NCBI RefSeq assembly: GCF_028023875.1
Contig: NZ_JAQIPB010000001.1
Coordinates: forward strand, 558,001-622,000
Source: Xenophilus arseniciresistens
Lineage (GTDB): Bacteria; Pseudomonadota; Gammaproteobacteria; Burkholderiales; Burkholderiaceae_C
Length of the DNA: 64,000 nucleotides
Reading direction: 5' to 3'
Translations under genes and position numbers: made by a program
Shown here: piece after piece, positions 36,095-45,692 of the stretch
Layout: each line of letters begins with the position of its first letter
Position numbering within the stretch: the first letter of the stretch is position 1
Notes under the pieces: generated by a model
Told to the model about the DNA's origin: nothing
The model's database searches: none
Seen by the model: the letters and a program-made list of their open reading frames with translations, nothing else

Positions 36095-37432
36095 TCAGAC
36101 GTAGAGATCGACCGCGCCGTTGACGCCGCCGCGCAGCGCGCCGGCGCGGGTTGCCGGTGTGCCGGGCTGGCCTGGCGCTGCGCTTTCGCTGCGGCCTGCG
36201 CCAGCTGTAGCGCCCACGCGCTCGGGCGCGGCAGATGAGCGGCGCTCCTCGCGCCCGGCCATGCCCGAGCCCACGCTGACCTGGCCCAGCGCCAGCCCGC
36301 TGCTGCCCAGCATCTGCTCCAGCTGCCCCAGCGCACCCGAAAGCAGTTGCCGCGTGGCGGCCTGCTCGCTGCGAAAGGCGATGTGGGCCTCGTGACCCTG
36401 GATCTGCACACTCACGGCCACGGGCTCGCCACCCGGGCCGTCCAGGGTCATCTCGGCGCCCTGGGTCTTCTGGCTCAGCCACCAGCTCACCTGATCGGCC
36501 AGCTCATTGGCAAAGCTCGCGGCTTCGGGTGACGGCGAAGCCGCAGCGCCCTGGCCGGCCTGCGGGTCGGCCAGTGACGATGGCGCATCGGCCACCACGG
36601 CCGCGCCGGGCAGCACGCTGCCTGGGCTGCCTTCGGTGTTCTGTGCGCGCGCCAGCTGCGGTGCGGCCGCATTCATGGCCAGTGCTGCCGCCTCCACGGG
36701 CGCGGCCACTGGCATCAGAGCGCGGGGCGCCCATCGGCCGCCTGGCTCCTGCGCGCGCTCGCGCTGCGTGGCTGCGGCTGTGATGGACGTTGATGCGGTC
36801 TCGCGCGCGGCGGCGCGGGTCGCCGCGGCCGGCAGGGCCTGAGGCCGCAGCGCGGAGGCCGCAGTTTTGGCTTGCGCGAGCGCCGCGGTGGGCAGGCCCA
36901 GTGCGGCGTCCCATGCAGCGGCGGCGCTGCCATGGCGTGCGGCGCTGGCCGCTTCGGTGGCAGGTGTCTCGCGCGCGGCCGTGGCATCGGCCTGGCCTGG
37001 GCGCGCGTTTGTGCTTGTGTCGGTTGAGGTGCCCGCTTCCTGCCCGGGCCATTCGGTGGCGGCCGTGCCAGGCAGGCCGGCATCGCTCATGCCCTGTGCG
37101 CGGCCACGCGTGGGTGACAGCACCGCGGCCTCACCCGCATCGGAACGCGCAGCCGTGCGCGTCTGCGTCCACGCGCTTTGCGCGAGCAGCAGGCCCATGG
37201 CCTGTGCGCCGGCCTGCGGGTCGGTCGCGGCATCCGCCACTTCCTCATCCTTGCGCTCGGTGCTCGGCGCCGGGTCTGCGGCCACAGGCGCTTCGTCCTG
37301 TGCCGCCAGCAGGCCCGCAAAGGCGCCGCCTGCGCCATCACCGGCCACGGCTTCATCTTCCTGCGCGCTGCCTCGGGCCAGCCCGGCGCGCTCCACGCCC
37401 TGGCTGCTGGGGTTCAACGGCTGGATGCTCAT
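36095..37432 (-). CDS. fliK: Flagellar hook-length control protein FliK
   Basis: The 445-residue FliK ruler/switch protein has a long low-complexity Ala/Gln/Thr/Pro-rich N-terminal ruler region. The conserved C-terminal FliK domain spans about 320-410: WWLSQKTQGAEMTLDGPGG, VQIQGHEAHIAFRSEQAATRQLL and LGQLEQMLGSSGLALGQVSVGSG. It switches export from rod-hook to filament substrates through FlhB. It is coupled to fliJ by a 4-base overlap, and a 149-base gap to fliL follows. Confidence 0.9.
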   Translation of the reverse strand: MSIQPLNPSSQGVERAGLARGSAQEDEAVAGDGAGGAFAGLLAAQDEAPVAADPAPSTERKDEEVADAATDPQAGAQAMGLLLAQSAWTQTRTAARSDAGEAAVLSPTRGRAQGMSDAGLPGTAATEWPGQEAGTSTDTSTNARPGQADATAARETPATEAASAARHGSAAAAWDAALGLPTAALAQAKTAASALRPQALPAAATRAAARETASTSITAAATQRERAQEPGGRWAPRALMPVAAPVEAAALAMNAAAPQLARAQNTEGSPGSVLPGAAVVADAPSSLADPQAGQGAAASPSPEAASFANELADQVSWWLSQKTQGAEMTLDGPGGEPVAVSVQIQGHEAHIAFRSEQAATRQLLSGALGQLEQMLGSSGLALGQVSVGSGMAGREERRSSAAPERVGATAGAGRSESAAPGQPGTPATRAGALRGGVNGAVDLYV

Positions 37433-37893
37433 CCCGTCACCCCGACGCGGCCGGCCGCGCGCAGGCGCCGGTACTGCGCCGCCGCCATTTCGTCGGACTG
37501 TTTTTGCTCGCGGCGCATCGTCAGCGCCAGCTGTTCGCGATCACGCTGGGCCTGCACCTGGCGCAATGCCTCCAGCCGGGCCTCGGCCTCGCGCACCTGG
37601 GCGGCCTCGCGCGCCACATGGCCCGCGTGCTCGCCCACGATGCCGGTCTGCATCTGGATGGCCTGCACCAGCCGTTCCATGAACTGGTAGTGATGGCGCA
37701 TCAACTCGGGATGGTGCCGGCCCGCCTGCGCGCCCCAGCGCGCGGTGCTTTCCTGCGCATAGCTTTCGAGCTGGTCTAGCTGCATCTGCGCCGACACCCA
37801 TTGCTGGCGCGCCAGGCCCAGGCATTGGGCCAGCGCGTCGCGGCGCTGCGTGGCCAGCTCGATGGCCAGGTGAATGCCTTGCTTGTCGGACAT
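37429..37893 (-). CDS. fliJ: Flagellar export chaperone FliJ
   Basis: The 154-residue FliJ is almost entirely helical, with a coiled coil of Gln/Arg/Glu-rich heptads (ARLEALRQVQAQRDREQLALTMRREQKQSDEMAAAQYRR). It activates the FliI ATPase and delivers substrates to the export gate. It starts at 37893 and lies 26 bases after fliI and before fliK, the usual order. Confidence 0.9.
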   Translation of the reverse strand: MSDKQGIHLAIELATQRRDALAQCLGLARQQWVSAQMQLDQLESYAQESTARWGAQAGRHHPELMRHHYQFMERLVQAIQMQTGIVGEHAGHVAREAAQVREAEARLEALRQVQAQRDREQLALTMRREQKQSDEMAAAQYRRLRAAGRVGVTG

Positions 37894-37919
37894 GCGGCTG
37901 CTCCCTTCTGTGGCCGGCC

Positions 37920-39344
37920 TCAGTGGGCCTGCGCCTTGATCGTGCGTTGCAGGCCGGCCATGCTGTCGCCCAGCCGGTCGCCCTCGAACATGTTCTGCTG
38001 CAAGAAGGCCGCCATGGCCGGCTGCAGGCGGATGGCCTCGTCCAGCTCCGGATCGCTGCCGGCCGCGTAGGCGCCCAGGCGCACCAGGTCCCGGCTCTTG
38101 CGAAAGCGCGAGTAGATGGCGCGAAAGCGCCGCGCCGAATCGAGGTAGGCCGGCTCCACCACGTTGTGCATCACGCGCGAGGCCGACTGCTCGATGTCGA
38201 TGGCCGGAAAGTGCGCCTCTTCGGCCAGCGCGCGCGAGAGCACGATGTGGCCGTCCAGGATGGCGCGCGCGGCGTCGGCGATCGGGTCCTGCTGGTCGTC
38301 GCCTTCGGAAAGCACGGTGTAGAAGGCCGTGATCGAACCCACGCCATTGAGGCCGTTGCCGCTGCGCTCCACCAGCTGCGGCAGCTTGGCGAAGCACGAG
38401 GGCGGGTAGCCCTTGGTGGCCGGTGGCTCGCCGATGGCCAGCGCGATCTCGCGCTGCGCCATCGCATAGCGCGTGAGCGAATCCATCAGCAGCAGCACAT
38501 GCTTGCCGGCATCGCGGAAGTGCTCGGCCACGCCCGTGGCATAGGCCGCGCCCTGCATGCGCAGCAAGGGCGGCGCATCGGCCGGCGCGGCCACCACCAC
38601 CGAGCGCGCGCGGCCCTGCGCGCCGAGGATGTCCTCGATGAATTCCTTGACCTCGCGCCCGCGCTCGCCGATCAGCCCGACCACGATGACGTCGGCCTCG
38701 GTGTAGCGCGCCATCATGCCCAGCAGCACGCTCTTGCCCACGCCCGAGCCCGCGAACAGGCCGATGCGCTGGCCGCGGCCCACGGTGAGCAGCGCGTTGA
38801 TGGCGCGCACGCCGGTGTCCAGCGGCTCGCGCACCGGGTCGCGCTCCATGGCGTTGATGGGCGAGCGGTCCAGCGGCTGCGCCGCCACGTCGACCAGCGG
38901 GCCCTGGTGGTCCAGCGGCTGGCCCTGCGGATCGACCACGCGGCCCAGCAGGCCATCGCCCAGCGGCAGGCGCAGCACGCCGCTGCGCGGCTGCACTTCG
39001 GATTCGGGCTCGCCCAGGCGCGGCACGGGCACGAAGGCCGCGGCCGGGATGACGCTGGCGCCGCTGCGCAGGCCATGCACGTCGCCCGCGGGCATCAGGT
39101 AGGCGCGGTCGTCGGCAAAGCCCACCACCTCGGCCAACACGTCGGCGGCACGGCCTCGTGGGCCCTGCGGATTGGGCATGCGCACCAGGCATTGCGAGCC
39201 GATGGGCGCGCGCAGGCCGGCGGCCTCCAGCACCAGCCCGGTCACGCGCGTGAGCGTGCCTTCCACTTCCAGCCGCGGCGTCATGCGCACGCGCTGCAGC
39301 GCGTCGTCCATGAAGCGCTGCCAGACCCGGGCTTCAGGCGGCAT
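37920..39344 (-). CDS. fliI: Flagellum-specific ATP synthase FliI
   Basis: The 474-residue ATPase of the flagellar export system has an N-terminal beta-barrel, a RecA-like core with Walker A AGSGVGKS at 198-205, the [12 protein letters not shown] motif, Walker [14 protein letters not shown], and a C-terminal domain ending in [11 protein letters not shown]. It hexamerises with FliJ in the centre and is held by FliH. The start at 39344 overlaps the end of fliH by 11 bases. Confidence 0.97.
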   Translation of the reverse strand: MPPEARVWQRFMDDALQRVRMTPRLEVEGTLTRVTGLVLEAAGLRAPIGSQCLVRMPNPQGPRGRAADVLAEVVGFADDRAYLMPAGDVHGLRSGASVIPAAAFVPVPRLGEPESEVQPRSGVLRLPLGDGLLGRVVDPQGQPLDHQGPLVDVAAQPLDRSPINAMERDPVREPLDTGVRAINALLTVGRGQRIGLFAGSGVGKSVLLGMMARYTEADVIVVGLIGERGREVKEFIEDILGAQGRARSVVVAAPADAPPLLRMQGAAYATGVAEHFRDAGKHVLLLMDSLTRYAMAQREIALAIGEPPATKGYPPSCFAKLPQLVERSGNGLNGVGSITAFYTVLSEGDDQQDPIADAARAILDGHIVLSRALAEEAHFPAIDIEQSASRVMHNVVEPAYLDSARRFRAIYSRFRKSRDLVRLGAYAAGSDPELDEAIRLQPAMAAFLQQNMFEGDRLGDSMAGLQRTIKAQAH

Positions 39345-39999
39345 GCGTCGGCTCCCAGGGCGCGTCCAGCCCCAGGCTGGCCACGGCGCGTTCCCAGCGC
39401 TTGGCCACGCTGGCATCGATGCGGGCCGCGGCCGACTCGAGCAGGCAGCCGCCATTGGCCACGGTGGCATCGGCCACCACGCTGACCTGGCTAGCTTGGC
39501 TCTGGGCCAGCGCCTGTTCCAGCGCCTCGCCCAGGCGCGCATGGTCGTCGGGCGAGACATGCAAGGTGGCGCTGCGGCCGTCCTCCAGCAGCGCCTGCAC
39601 GGCCTCGTGCGCCACTTCAATCAAACCATCGCTGCTGTGCGCGAGTTCGCGCCGCAGCACCTGGCGCGCGAGCGCGCAGGCGATTTCCAGGCTGCCGCGC
39701 GCGATGTCCTGCTGGGCCTGGGCCAGGCCGGTCTGCGCCGCATCGAACAGCGCGGCAAAGCGCGCGGCCTGCTCGGCCATCAGGCGCTCAAACGCTTCCT
39801 GCATCTCGGCCTGGACCTGGGCCGTGGCCTCGGCCACGCCGGCCGCATGGCCTTCGGCGTAGCCCATGGCGCGCGCATCGCGCACGGCCTCGGGCCGGAT
39901 CACGGGCGCGCTCTCCACGGGCGCGCCCATGCGCTCGAAGTTCCAGGGCGAAGCGGCGCCCAGCGCTTCGGCCGGGATCAGGCGTGCGGTGCGGCTCAT
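39334..39999 (-). CDS. fliH: Flagellar assembly protein FliH
   Basis: The 221-residue FliH regulates and docks the FliI ATPase. The N-terminus ([21 protein letters not shown]) is followed by a helix rich in Ala, Glu and Gln with GxxxG-like spacing ([13 protein letters not shown]). The C-terminal domain has [11 protein letters not shown] and [24 protein letters not shown], which are typical. It lies 4 bases after fliG and overlaps fliI. Confidence 0.93.
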   Translation of the reverse strand: MSRTARLIPAEALGAASPWNFERMGAPVESAPVIRPEAVRDARAMGYAEGHAAGVAEATAQVQAEMQEAFERLMAEQAARFAALFDAAQTGLAQAQQDIARGSLEIACALARQVLRRELAHSSDGLIEVAHEAVQALLEDGRSATLHVSPDDHARLGEALEQALAQSQASQVSVVADATVANGGCLLESAAARIDASVAKRWERAVASLGLDAPWEPTHAA

Positions 40000-40003
40000 G
40001 GCC

Positions 40004-40993
40004 TCAGACCATTCCCGCGCCGCCGCCCAGCACGATCTGGCCGTCGTCCGCCAGCTGGCGCACGGCCTTGAGGATTTCCTTCTGCTGCGCTTCCACCTCG
40101 GCCAGGCGCAGCGGGCCGCGCGATTCGAGGTCTTCGCGCAGCGACTCGGCCGCGCGCGAGGACATGTTCGACAGGAACTTGTCGCGCAGCGCGGGCGCTG
40201 CGCCCTTGAGCGCGACGATCAGCGTCTCGGAGGCGATCTCCTTGAGCACCAGCTGGACCGACTTGTCGTCCAGCTTCATGATGTCCTCGAACACGAACAT
40301 CAGGTCGGCGATCTGCTGGGCCAGCTCGGGATCGTGGCTGCGGATGGCTTCGACGGCCTGCGTGTCCGCGCCGGCACCGAGCATGTTGATCATGCCGGCC
40401 GCGGCCTTGGCGCCGCCCAGCGTGGGCTTGCGCACCTTGGCGCCGCCGGCCAGGATGCGGCCCATCACTTCGTTGAGGTCGTCCAGCGCGGCCGGGTGCA
40501 TGCCCTCGAGCGTGGCCACGCGCAGCAGGATCTCGGCGCGGTGCGCCTCGGGCAGCTGCACCAGGATCGCGGCCGCATGGTCGCTTTCCAGATGCACCAG
40601 GATGGCGGCCACGATCTGCGGATGCTCCACCTTCAGCACTTCGGCCACCGAGGGCGCATCCATCCAGCGCAGGTTCTCGATGCCCGTGAACTGCGTGGGC
40701 TGCAGGATGCGGTCGGCCAGGATGGTGGCCTTCTCATGGCCCAGCGCGCGCTGCAGCACGGCCCGCACGTAGTCGCCCGTGTCGGCCGCAAACAGGCCCT
40801 GCCCTGCCGTGGCGCTGACGAAGCGGTCGGCCACCTCGCCCAGGCGCTCGCGCGACACGGCGCGCGTCTTCGCGATGGTCTCGCCGATCTTCTGCACCTC
40901 GCGCGGCGACAGGTGCCGCAGCACTTCGCCGGCCTCCTGTTCACCCAGCGACATGAGCAGGATGGCGGCGTCGTTCAGGCCTTGGTCGTCCAT
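40004..40993 (-). CDS. fliG: Flagellar motor switch protein FliG
   Basis: This 329-residue C-ring protein generates torque against MotA. The N-terminal FliF-binding domain starts DDQGLNDAAILLMSLGEQEAGEVLRHLSPREVQKIG. The middle domain carries the EHPQ motif at about 123-126, and the C-terminal domain contains LMFVFEDIMKLDDKSVQLVLKEI, which holds the charged torque residues. It is 18 bases downstream of fliF. Confidence 0.97.
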   Translation of the reverse strand: MDDQGLNDAAILLMSLGEQEAGEVLRHLSPREVQKIGETIAKTRAVSRERLGEVADRFVSATAGQGLFAADTGDYVRAVLQRALGHEKATILADRILQPTQFTGIENLRWMDAPSVAEVLKVEHPQIVAAILVHLESDHAAAILVQLPEAHRAEILLRVATLEGMHPAALDDLNEVMGRILAGGAKVRKPTLGGAKAAAGMINMLGAGADTQAVEAIRSHDPELAQQIADLMFVFEDIMKLDDKSVQLVLKEIASETLIVALKGAAPALRDKFLSNMSSRAAESLREDLESRGPLRLAEVEAQQKEILKAVRQLADDGQIVLGGGAGMV

Positions 40994-41011
40994 GGGAAGG
41001 AAGGTGAGCGT

Positions 41012-42760
41012 TCAGGCGCGGGCAGCGTCGCCGTTGATCCAGGTCTTGACGATGTTGGCCACGGCCACGGGGTTCTGGCGGGCCATCTGGCGCGCGCCTT
41101 CCAGCCGGGCCTGTTCGGGCACCTCTGCAGGCGCGGACAGGCGCCCGGCCTCGGACGTGCCCAGCGCGGGGCGTGGCGTCTCGTCGGCGATCAGCGCGCT
41201 GAGCTGCGCCCCGGGCGGGGCGGGCAGCGCGGGCACGGCCTCGGCGGGCTTGTGCGCCGCCGCCAGCTTCAGGCCCGGGCGCACCAGGCCAAAGAGCACC
41301 AGCACGCCCAGCAGGCCCAGCGACACGGGCCAGGCCAGGCTGCGCACCAGGTCCAGCATTTCCGGCCGCTTCCACCATGGCAGCACAGGCGCCGCGGCGG
41401 CCTCGCCCAGGAAGGGCGCGTTCATCAGGTTCACCGAATCGCCGCGCTCGCTGCTGAAGCCGATGCTCTCGCGCACCAGCGCGGTCATCTTCTCCAACTG
41501 CTCCGGCGGCAGCGCGGTGGGCGTGCTCTTGCCGTCGGCATTCACGATGCCCTGGTAATTGACCACCACGGCCGCGCTGAGCCGCCGCACCTGGCCGGTG
41601 GCGCCGCGCACGGTGCGGATGGTCTTGTCCACTTCGTAGTTGGTGACCGACTCGCGGCGGCTGGGCGCTGCGGCGGCCGTGGCTGCGGCGGCAGCACCCG
41701 TGGGCGCCAGCGGCGCGGCGGCACCATTGATCGGTGCGGCCGGCGGCGTGGGCGGCTGGTTGGTGGTGGCGCCGGGCACGCCGCCAGCGGCCGCCGCGCC
41801 ACCGGCGCCCGGCCCCGTGCTTTCCACGGTCTGCTGGCTGCGCACGGCGCTCGCATTGGCCGCCAGGTTGGGCTTGTGCTCTTCGGAGGTGGCTTCGGTC
41901 TTGGAGAAGTCCACGTCGGCCGTCACCTGGGCCTTGACGTTCTGGCGGCCCACGATGGGCTCCAGGATGTCCATGATGCGGCGCGTGAGCTGCTGTTCGA
42001 TCTGCTGCGTGTAGGCCAGCTGCTGCGCATCGACGCCGCCACCGCCACCGGCAGCGCCCGCCCCTTCGCCATTGCCCGACAGCAGCTTGCCGCTGTCGTC
42101 GACCACGCTCACGGCCGCCGGGTTGAGTTCGGGCACGCTGGAGGCCACGAGGTGAACGATGCCGGCCACCTGCGCGCGCTCGAGCGCGCGGCCCGGGTAC
42201 AGCGACAGCAGCACCGACGCCGAAGGCTTCTGCTGCTCGCGGAAGAAGCCGTTCTGCGTGGGCAGCGCCAGGTGCACGCGCGCCGATTGCACCGAGCCCA
42301 GCGCCTGGATCGAGCGCGTGAGCTCGCCTTCGAGCGCGCGCTGGAAGGAGAGCTTTTCCTGGAACTGCGTCATGCCGAAGCGGTTGCTGTCGGTCAGCTC
42401 ATAGCCCACCACCGAGCCCTTGGGCAGGCCCTGGGCCGCCAGGCGCAGGCGCAGGTCATGCACTTTGTCGGCCGGCACCATCACGGCGCCGCCGCCTTCG
42501 GAATACTTGTAGGGCACGTTCATCTGCGCCAGCTGGGCGACGATGGCGCCGCCATCCTTGTCGGCCAGGTTGGCATAGAGCACGCGCCAGTCGGGCGTGC
42601 GGCCGATAACCACGGCCGCGATGGCGATGGCCACCAGCAGCGCCACGCCGGCCGCCAGGCGCATGCGCTGGCCCGGGCTCAGGGCCTGGAGCCGCGCGGG
42701 CAGTGCCAGCGGGCCGTTGGCAGGAGGAACAGCAGCAGGAAGGGCGGCAGCGGCGGACAT
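41012..42760 (-). CDS. fliF: Flagellar M-ring protein FliF
   Basis: The 582-residue MS-ring protein has transmembrane helices at about 35-53 and again near 450-470, flanking the periplasmic ring-building domains. Blocks include TPDWRVLYANLADKDGGAIV, MNVPYKYSEGGGAVMVP and RVHLALPTQNGFFREQQKPSASVLLSL. A long Ala/Pro/Gly-rich insert at about 310-375 is a low-complexity linker. The C-terminus (RQNPVAVANIVKTWI) binds FliG. It is divergent from fliE across 156 bases. Confidence 0.97.
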   Translation of the reverse strand: MSAAAALPAAVPPANGPLALPARLQALSPGQRMRLAAGVALLVAIAIAAVVIGRTPDWRVLYANLADKDGGAIVAQLAQMNVPYKYSEGGGAVMVPADKVHDLRLRLAAQGLPKGSVVGYELTDSNRFGMTQFQEKLSFQRALEGELTRSIQALGSVQSARVHLALPTQNGFFREQQKPSASVLLSLYPGRALERAQVAGIVHLVASSVPELNPAAVSVVDDSGKLLSGNGEGAGAAGGGGGVDAQQLAYTQQIEQQLTRRIMDILEPIVGRQNVKAQVTADVDFSKTEATSEEHKPNLAANASAVRSQQTVESTGPGAGGAAAAGGVPGATTNQPPTPPAAPINGAAAPLAPTGAAAAATAAAAPSRRESVTNYEVDKTIRTVRGATGQVRRLSAAVVVNYQGIVNADGKSTPTALPPEQLEKMTALVRESIGFSSERGDSVNLMNAPFLGEAAAAPVLPWWKRPEMLDLVRSLAWPVSLGLLGVLVLFGLVRPGLKLAAAHKPAEAVPALPAPPGAQLSALIADETPRPALGTSEAGRLSAPAEVPEQARLEGARQMARQNPVAVANIVKTWINGDAARA

Positions 42761-42916
42761 CGAGAAAGGGGCGGTGGCGACGCAGGCCGCACCCGTGCAG
42801 CCCGCTGCGGCCGATTATTCGGACGGTGCGCCCCGCGCATAAGGCCGATAAAGAGGCGCTTTTCGCCCCATTTCTCGGCGATTGGCCCAGCCCGGGCAGC
42901 CCTAGCATCCGGGGCC

Positions 42917-43222
42917 ATGGACCTTCCTCTTTCTCCCGTCAGCCCCTCCGCCCTCAAGGACCTGCAGACGCTGGTGCGACCGGCCGCGCCCAAGGCCGTG
43001 GGCGGCTTCTCCGAAGCCCTGAGCGGTGCCCTGCAGTCGGTCAGCGCCTCGCAGCTGGAATCATCGCGGCTGCAGCGCGAAGTGCAGATGGAGAACCCGC
43101 AGGTCAGCCTGGAGCAGACCATGGTGGCGATGCAGAAGTCGCAGATCGGCTTTCAGGCCGCGCTGCACGTGCGCAATCGGATGGTGCAGGCCTATACGGA
43201 CATCATGAACATGCAGGTTTAG
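42917..43222 (+). CDS. fliE: Flagellar hook-basal body protein FliE
   Basis: The 101-residue FliE is the MS-ring to rod adaptor and an early export substrate. The C-terminal half has the conserved VQMENPQVSLEQTMVAMQKSQIGFQAALHVRNRMVQAYTDIMNMQV. It starts divergently from fliF, and the 156-base gap between them must contain both promoters (class II, FlhDC-dependent by analogy). An intrinsic terminator follows at 43252-43279. Confidence 0.95.
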   Translation: MDLPLSPVSPSALKDLQTLVRPAAPKAVGGFSEALSGALQSVSASQLESSRLQREVQMENPQVSLEQTMVAMQKSQIGFQAALHVRNRMVQAYTDIMNMQV

Positions 43223-43251
43223 GCACCCGCCAAACCATCGGCAGAAACAAC

Positions 43252-43279
43252 AACGGGCGCCTGGCGCCCGTTTTGTTTT
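43252..43279 (+). terminator. Intrinsic terminator after fliE
   Basis: A 7-8 bp GC stem (AACGGGCG with CGCCCGTT, loop near CCTGG) is followed by TTTTGTTTTG. It ends the fliE transcript and lies in the gap to the convergent fliT end. Confidence 0.85.
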
Positions 43280-43298
43280 GGTGTTGATGCTGCAGCGC

Positions 43299-43601
43299 TC
43301 AGTGAATGGTCTGCAGGCTGCCGCCGTCGAAGAGCTTGGCGAAGTCGCTGAGCCAGGGTTCGGCGAGCACGCGGATCTCGGCGTCGTTGCGCAGGATGCG
43401 CTGCATGATGCGGGTCTTCTCGGCCCGGTCTTCGCGCGGGAGTTCCTCGGTCTTGCCGCGAAAGCGCAGTTGCTCGATCAGCACGGCGCACACGCCTTCG
43501 CAGCGCACCACGTCGTCCCAGTCCTCGCGGCGGGCCGCCTCCAGCATCTGGCGGCTGGCCTCTTCGATGGCCTTGTAGTAGTCCAGCAGTCGGTCTTGCA
43601 T
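43299..43601 (-). CDS. fliT: Flagellar chaperone FliT
   Basis: The 100-residue helical chaperone for FliD matches FliT by size, order after fliS, and the line QDRLLDYYKAIEEASRQMLEAARREDWDDVV. In enterics FliT also sequesters FlhDC to repress class II genes. It is last in the fliDST row; the fliE terminator and convergent fliE follow. Confidence 0.82.
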   Translation of the reverse strand: MQDRLLDYYKAIEEASRQMLEAARREDWDDVVRCEGVCAVLIEQLRFRGKTEELPREDRAEKTRIMQRILRNDAEIRVLAEPWLSDFAKLFDGGSLQTIH

Positions 43602-43617
43602 GAAAAGCTCCGCCAGG

Positions 43618-44031
43618 TCACACCCGCTGCGCTGCAGCCTGCGGGCCGATGTCGCGCCAGCCCTGGGCCAGCGGCGCGATCAGCGCCTCGACCTCCGCGA
43701 GCGCGGCAGCATCGTTGTGCAAATTGGCCGTGGTGAGCCGGTTCACACAATAGTCATACAGCGCGCGGAGTCTAGCGGCAAGCTCGCCACCCTGGGCGTC
43801 GTTCAGGCCGCCCTTGAGCCCCTCTTCCAGAAAGCGCACCGCGCGTCCGATCTGCTGGCCCTTGGCCTGCAGATCGCCACGCTCGAGCGCGCCGCGCGCG
43901 GCCCGCAGCGATTGCAGCAGGCCGTCGAAGACCAGCTCGATCAGCCGGTGGGGCGTGGCGCCCTCGATGCTCGACTGGGCGGCGATGTTCCGGTAGGCGG
44001 CCTGGGCGCGCGCGCTGGGGGGCGTGTACAT
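43618..44031 (-). CDS. fliS: Flagellin export chaperone FliS
   Basis: The 137-residue FliS binds the flagellin C-terminus to stop premature polymerisation. It begins MYTPPSARAQAAYRNIAAQSSIEGATPHRLIELVFDGLLQSL, the classical family start, and has the LYDYCVNRLTTANLHND motif. It precedes fliT by 16 bases and has a putative sigma-28 promoter directly upstream. Confidence 0.95.
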   Translation of the reverse strand: MYTPPSARAQAAYRNIAAQSSIEGATPHRLIELVFDGLLQSLRAARGALERGDLQAKGQQIGRAVRFLEEGLKGGLNDAQGGELAARLRALYDYCVNRLTTANLHNDAAALAEVEALIAPLAQGWRDIGPQAAAQRV

Positions 44032-44060
44032 CTGGGTTCCTCGTGCTCTCTATGCCTTGT

Positions 44061-44087
44061 TTATCGACACGCCGCCGTCAAACTCAA
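44061..44087 (-). promoter_or_regulatory. Putative sigma-28 promoter of fliST
   Basis: Minus-strand TTGAGTTT-N11-GTCGATAA matches the FliA consensus TAAAGTTT-N11-GCCGATAA at 6 of 8 and 7 of 8 positions with exact spacing. The start would lie about 20-25 bases before fliS. Confidence 0.65.
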
Positions 44088-44121
44088 GGGGAATTGAAGG
44101 ATTTCGATCAGCGCCCGGCGA

Positions 44122-45552
44122 TCAGCCGGTGGACTTGTTCCACTGCGCGATCTGCTGGGTCACGTAGGTGTTCAGCGCCGTCAGCGAGGCCATCTGCGTG
44201 TCCAGCGCCGTGTACTGCTTGCGCAGCCGCGCCTCGGTCAGCGTGAGGCGATCGCTCACCCGCTCCTGGCTCTTGGTGTTGGCGCTCTTCTGGGCCTGCA
44301 GCGACTCGGTCTTGCCGGCCAGCGTGCCGTCGGCGCCGATGGCCGCCTTCGTGAAGGCGCCAAAGCGCGTGGCAAAGCCGGTGGCATTGGCATCGCTGCC
44401 GGCCGCAGCCGTGAAGAACTGCTGGACGGCCGCCGGGTCCTTGAGCGCCTTGTCCAGCCTGGCCGCATCCACGCTGAGGTTGCCCGCGCCATCGCGCGCA
44501 ATGGAAACGCCCAGGTCCGAGAGGTACTGCATCGCCCCTCCGCCCGAGGGGCTGCCGACCAGGCTGCGCAGCGCGTTGTGCAGGCCCACGGTGGTGGAGT
44601 CGCCCTGCAGCAGCGCGGCCGTGTTGCTGTTGGCGTCGTACTTGGTGGCGTTGTTCAGCGTGGTGTTGATGGCGTTGTAGGCCGACACGAAGCTGTTGAT
44701 CGCGCTCTTCATCGCGCTGGTGTCGCTGCTGGCCGTGATGTCCACGGGCGCGGTCGTGACCTGCGAGAGCGTCAGCGACAGGCCGGGGATGGTCTCGGCC
44801 AGCGTGTTGGTGGCCGACTCGATGTCCACGCCATTGATCTGGGCCTTGGCATTGAGGCCGTACTGCACGGGGTTGGCCGCCATGCCGGCGCCGCTGGCCG
44901 GATCGGTGAAGCTGAGCCCGTCCAGGCCCGTGCTGCCCTCGCCCGCGCTCACTTTGAAACCTGCGGCTTCGCCCGTGCTGCCCGAGCGCAGCAGAAGCCG
45001 GTCGCCCGAGATGTCCCTGAGCACGGTGGCGCTCACGCCGGCGCCGGCCGCGTTGATCTTCGATGCGATGTCGGCCATCGTGTCGGCGGCGCCGATGGTC
45101 ACCGACACCGCACCGGCGCTGCCGGCCGTGAACGCGGGCTCGGTGCCGCTGCCCCAGCTGCCCAGCTCGAAAGTCAAGGTGCCGCTGCCCACGGTGCTGC
45201 CCGCGGGCACGGCCGAGGAGGACACCGATTGCGCACGCGCCAGCTGCGACACGCTGATGCCAAAGGAACTGGCCGCGGCGTTGGCGCCGCTGAGCACCGA
45301 CACCGACACGGCGGCCGTGTTCGATGACGTGACGCTCTTGGCGTTCCAGGTCGCGGGCCTGGCCAGCGCCGCGAGCGAATCCGACAGGGTGGACAGCTGC
45401 GACTTGAGCGTGCCGAAGGCCGAGATCTTGCTGTCGATGGCTGCGGCCTTGGTCTGAAGCGAGGTCAGCGGCTTCTTCTCGAGCGCCATCAGCTGCGTGA
45501 TGATGCTTTCGACCTCGAGCCCGCTGCCCAGACCGGCGGATGAAATGGCCAT
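44122..45552 (-). CDS. fliD: Flagellar filament cap protein FliD
   Basis: The 476-residue FliD (HAP2) caps the growing filament and folds incoming flagellin. It starts MAISSAGLGSGLEVESIITQLMALEKKPL, the typical cap N-terminus, and ends with a coiled coil and NTYVTQQIAQWNKSTG. The centre has the usual D2/D3 beta regions (Ser/Ala/Thr rich). The ORF continues upstream of 45552, but this ATG gives the conserved start. A terminator separates it from fliC, so it probably also has its own promoter. Confidence 0.95.
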   Translation of the reverse strand: MAISSAGLGSGLEVESIITQLMALEKKPLTSLQTKAAAIDSKISAFGTLKSQLSTLSDSLAALARPATWNAKSVTSSNTAAVSVSVLSGANAAASSFGISVSQLARAQSVSSSAVPAGSTVGSGTLTFELGSWGSGTEPAFTAGSAGAVSVTIGAADTMADIASKINAAGAGVSATVLRDISGDRLLLRSGSTGEAAGFKVSAGEGSTGLDGLSFTDPASGAGMAANPVQYGLNAKAQINGVDIESATNTLAETIPGLSLTLSQVTTAPVDITASSDTSAMKSAINSFVSAYNAINTTLNNATKYDANSNTAALLQGDSTTVGLHNALRSLVGSPSGGGAMQYLSDLGVSIARDGAGNLSVDAARLDKALKDPAAVQQFFTAAAGSDANATGFATRFGAFTKAAIGADGTLAGKTESLQAQKSANTKSQERVSDRLTLTEARLRKQYTALDTQMASLTALNTYVTQQIAQWNKSTG

Positions 45553-45589
45553 TGGTTCTTCTCCGTTGCGCACGCCCGTGCAAGCACAG

Positions 45590-45627
45590 AAAAAAAGGCG
45601 GCGAACGGAATTGTCCGTTCGCCGCCT
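45590..45627 (-). terminator. Intrinsic terminator after fliC
   Basis: A perfect 14-bp stem (45596-45609 with 45614-45627, loop ATTG) is followed on the minus strand by a 7-base T-run (AAAAAAA at 45590-45596 on the plus strand). It ends the fliC message before fliD. Confidence 0.92.
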
Positions 45628-45692
45628 GGGCATGAAGCGATCAGGAAGGCGCCGAAGCACCCCCTGTTCCCTCATTCAAGCGCGCGGGTCGA

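Noticed and set aside
42844-42851. GCCGATAA word before fliE, possible sigma-28 -10 element
   Set aside because: No TAAA-like -35 lies 15 bases upstream, so spacing fails. fliE and fliF are normally class II genes.
39866-42916. Long plus-strand frame running opposite fliG and fliF into fliE
   Set aside because: Only the fliE part (from 42917) has the family sequence. The upstream portion is low complexity and antisense to clear flagellar genes.
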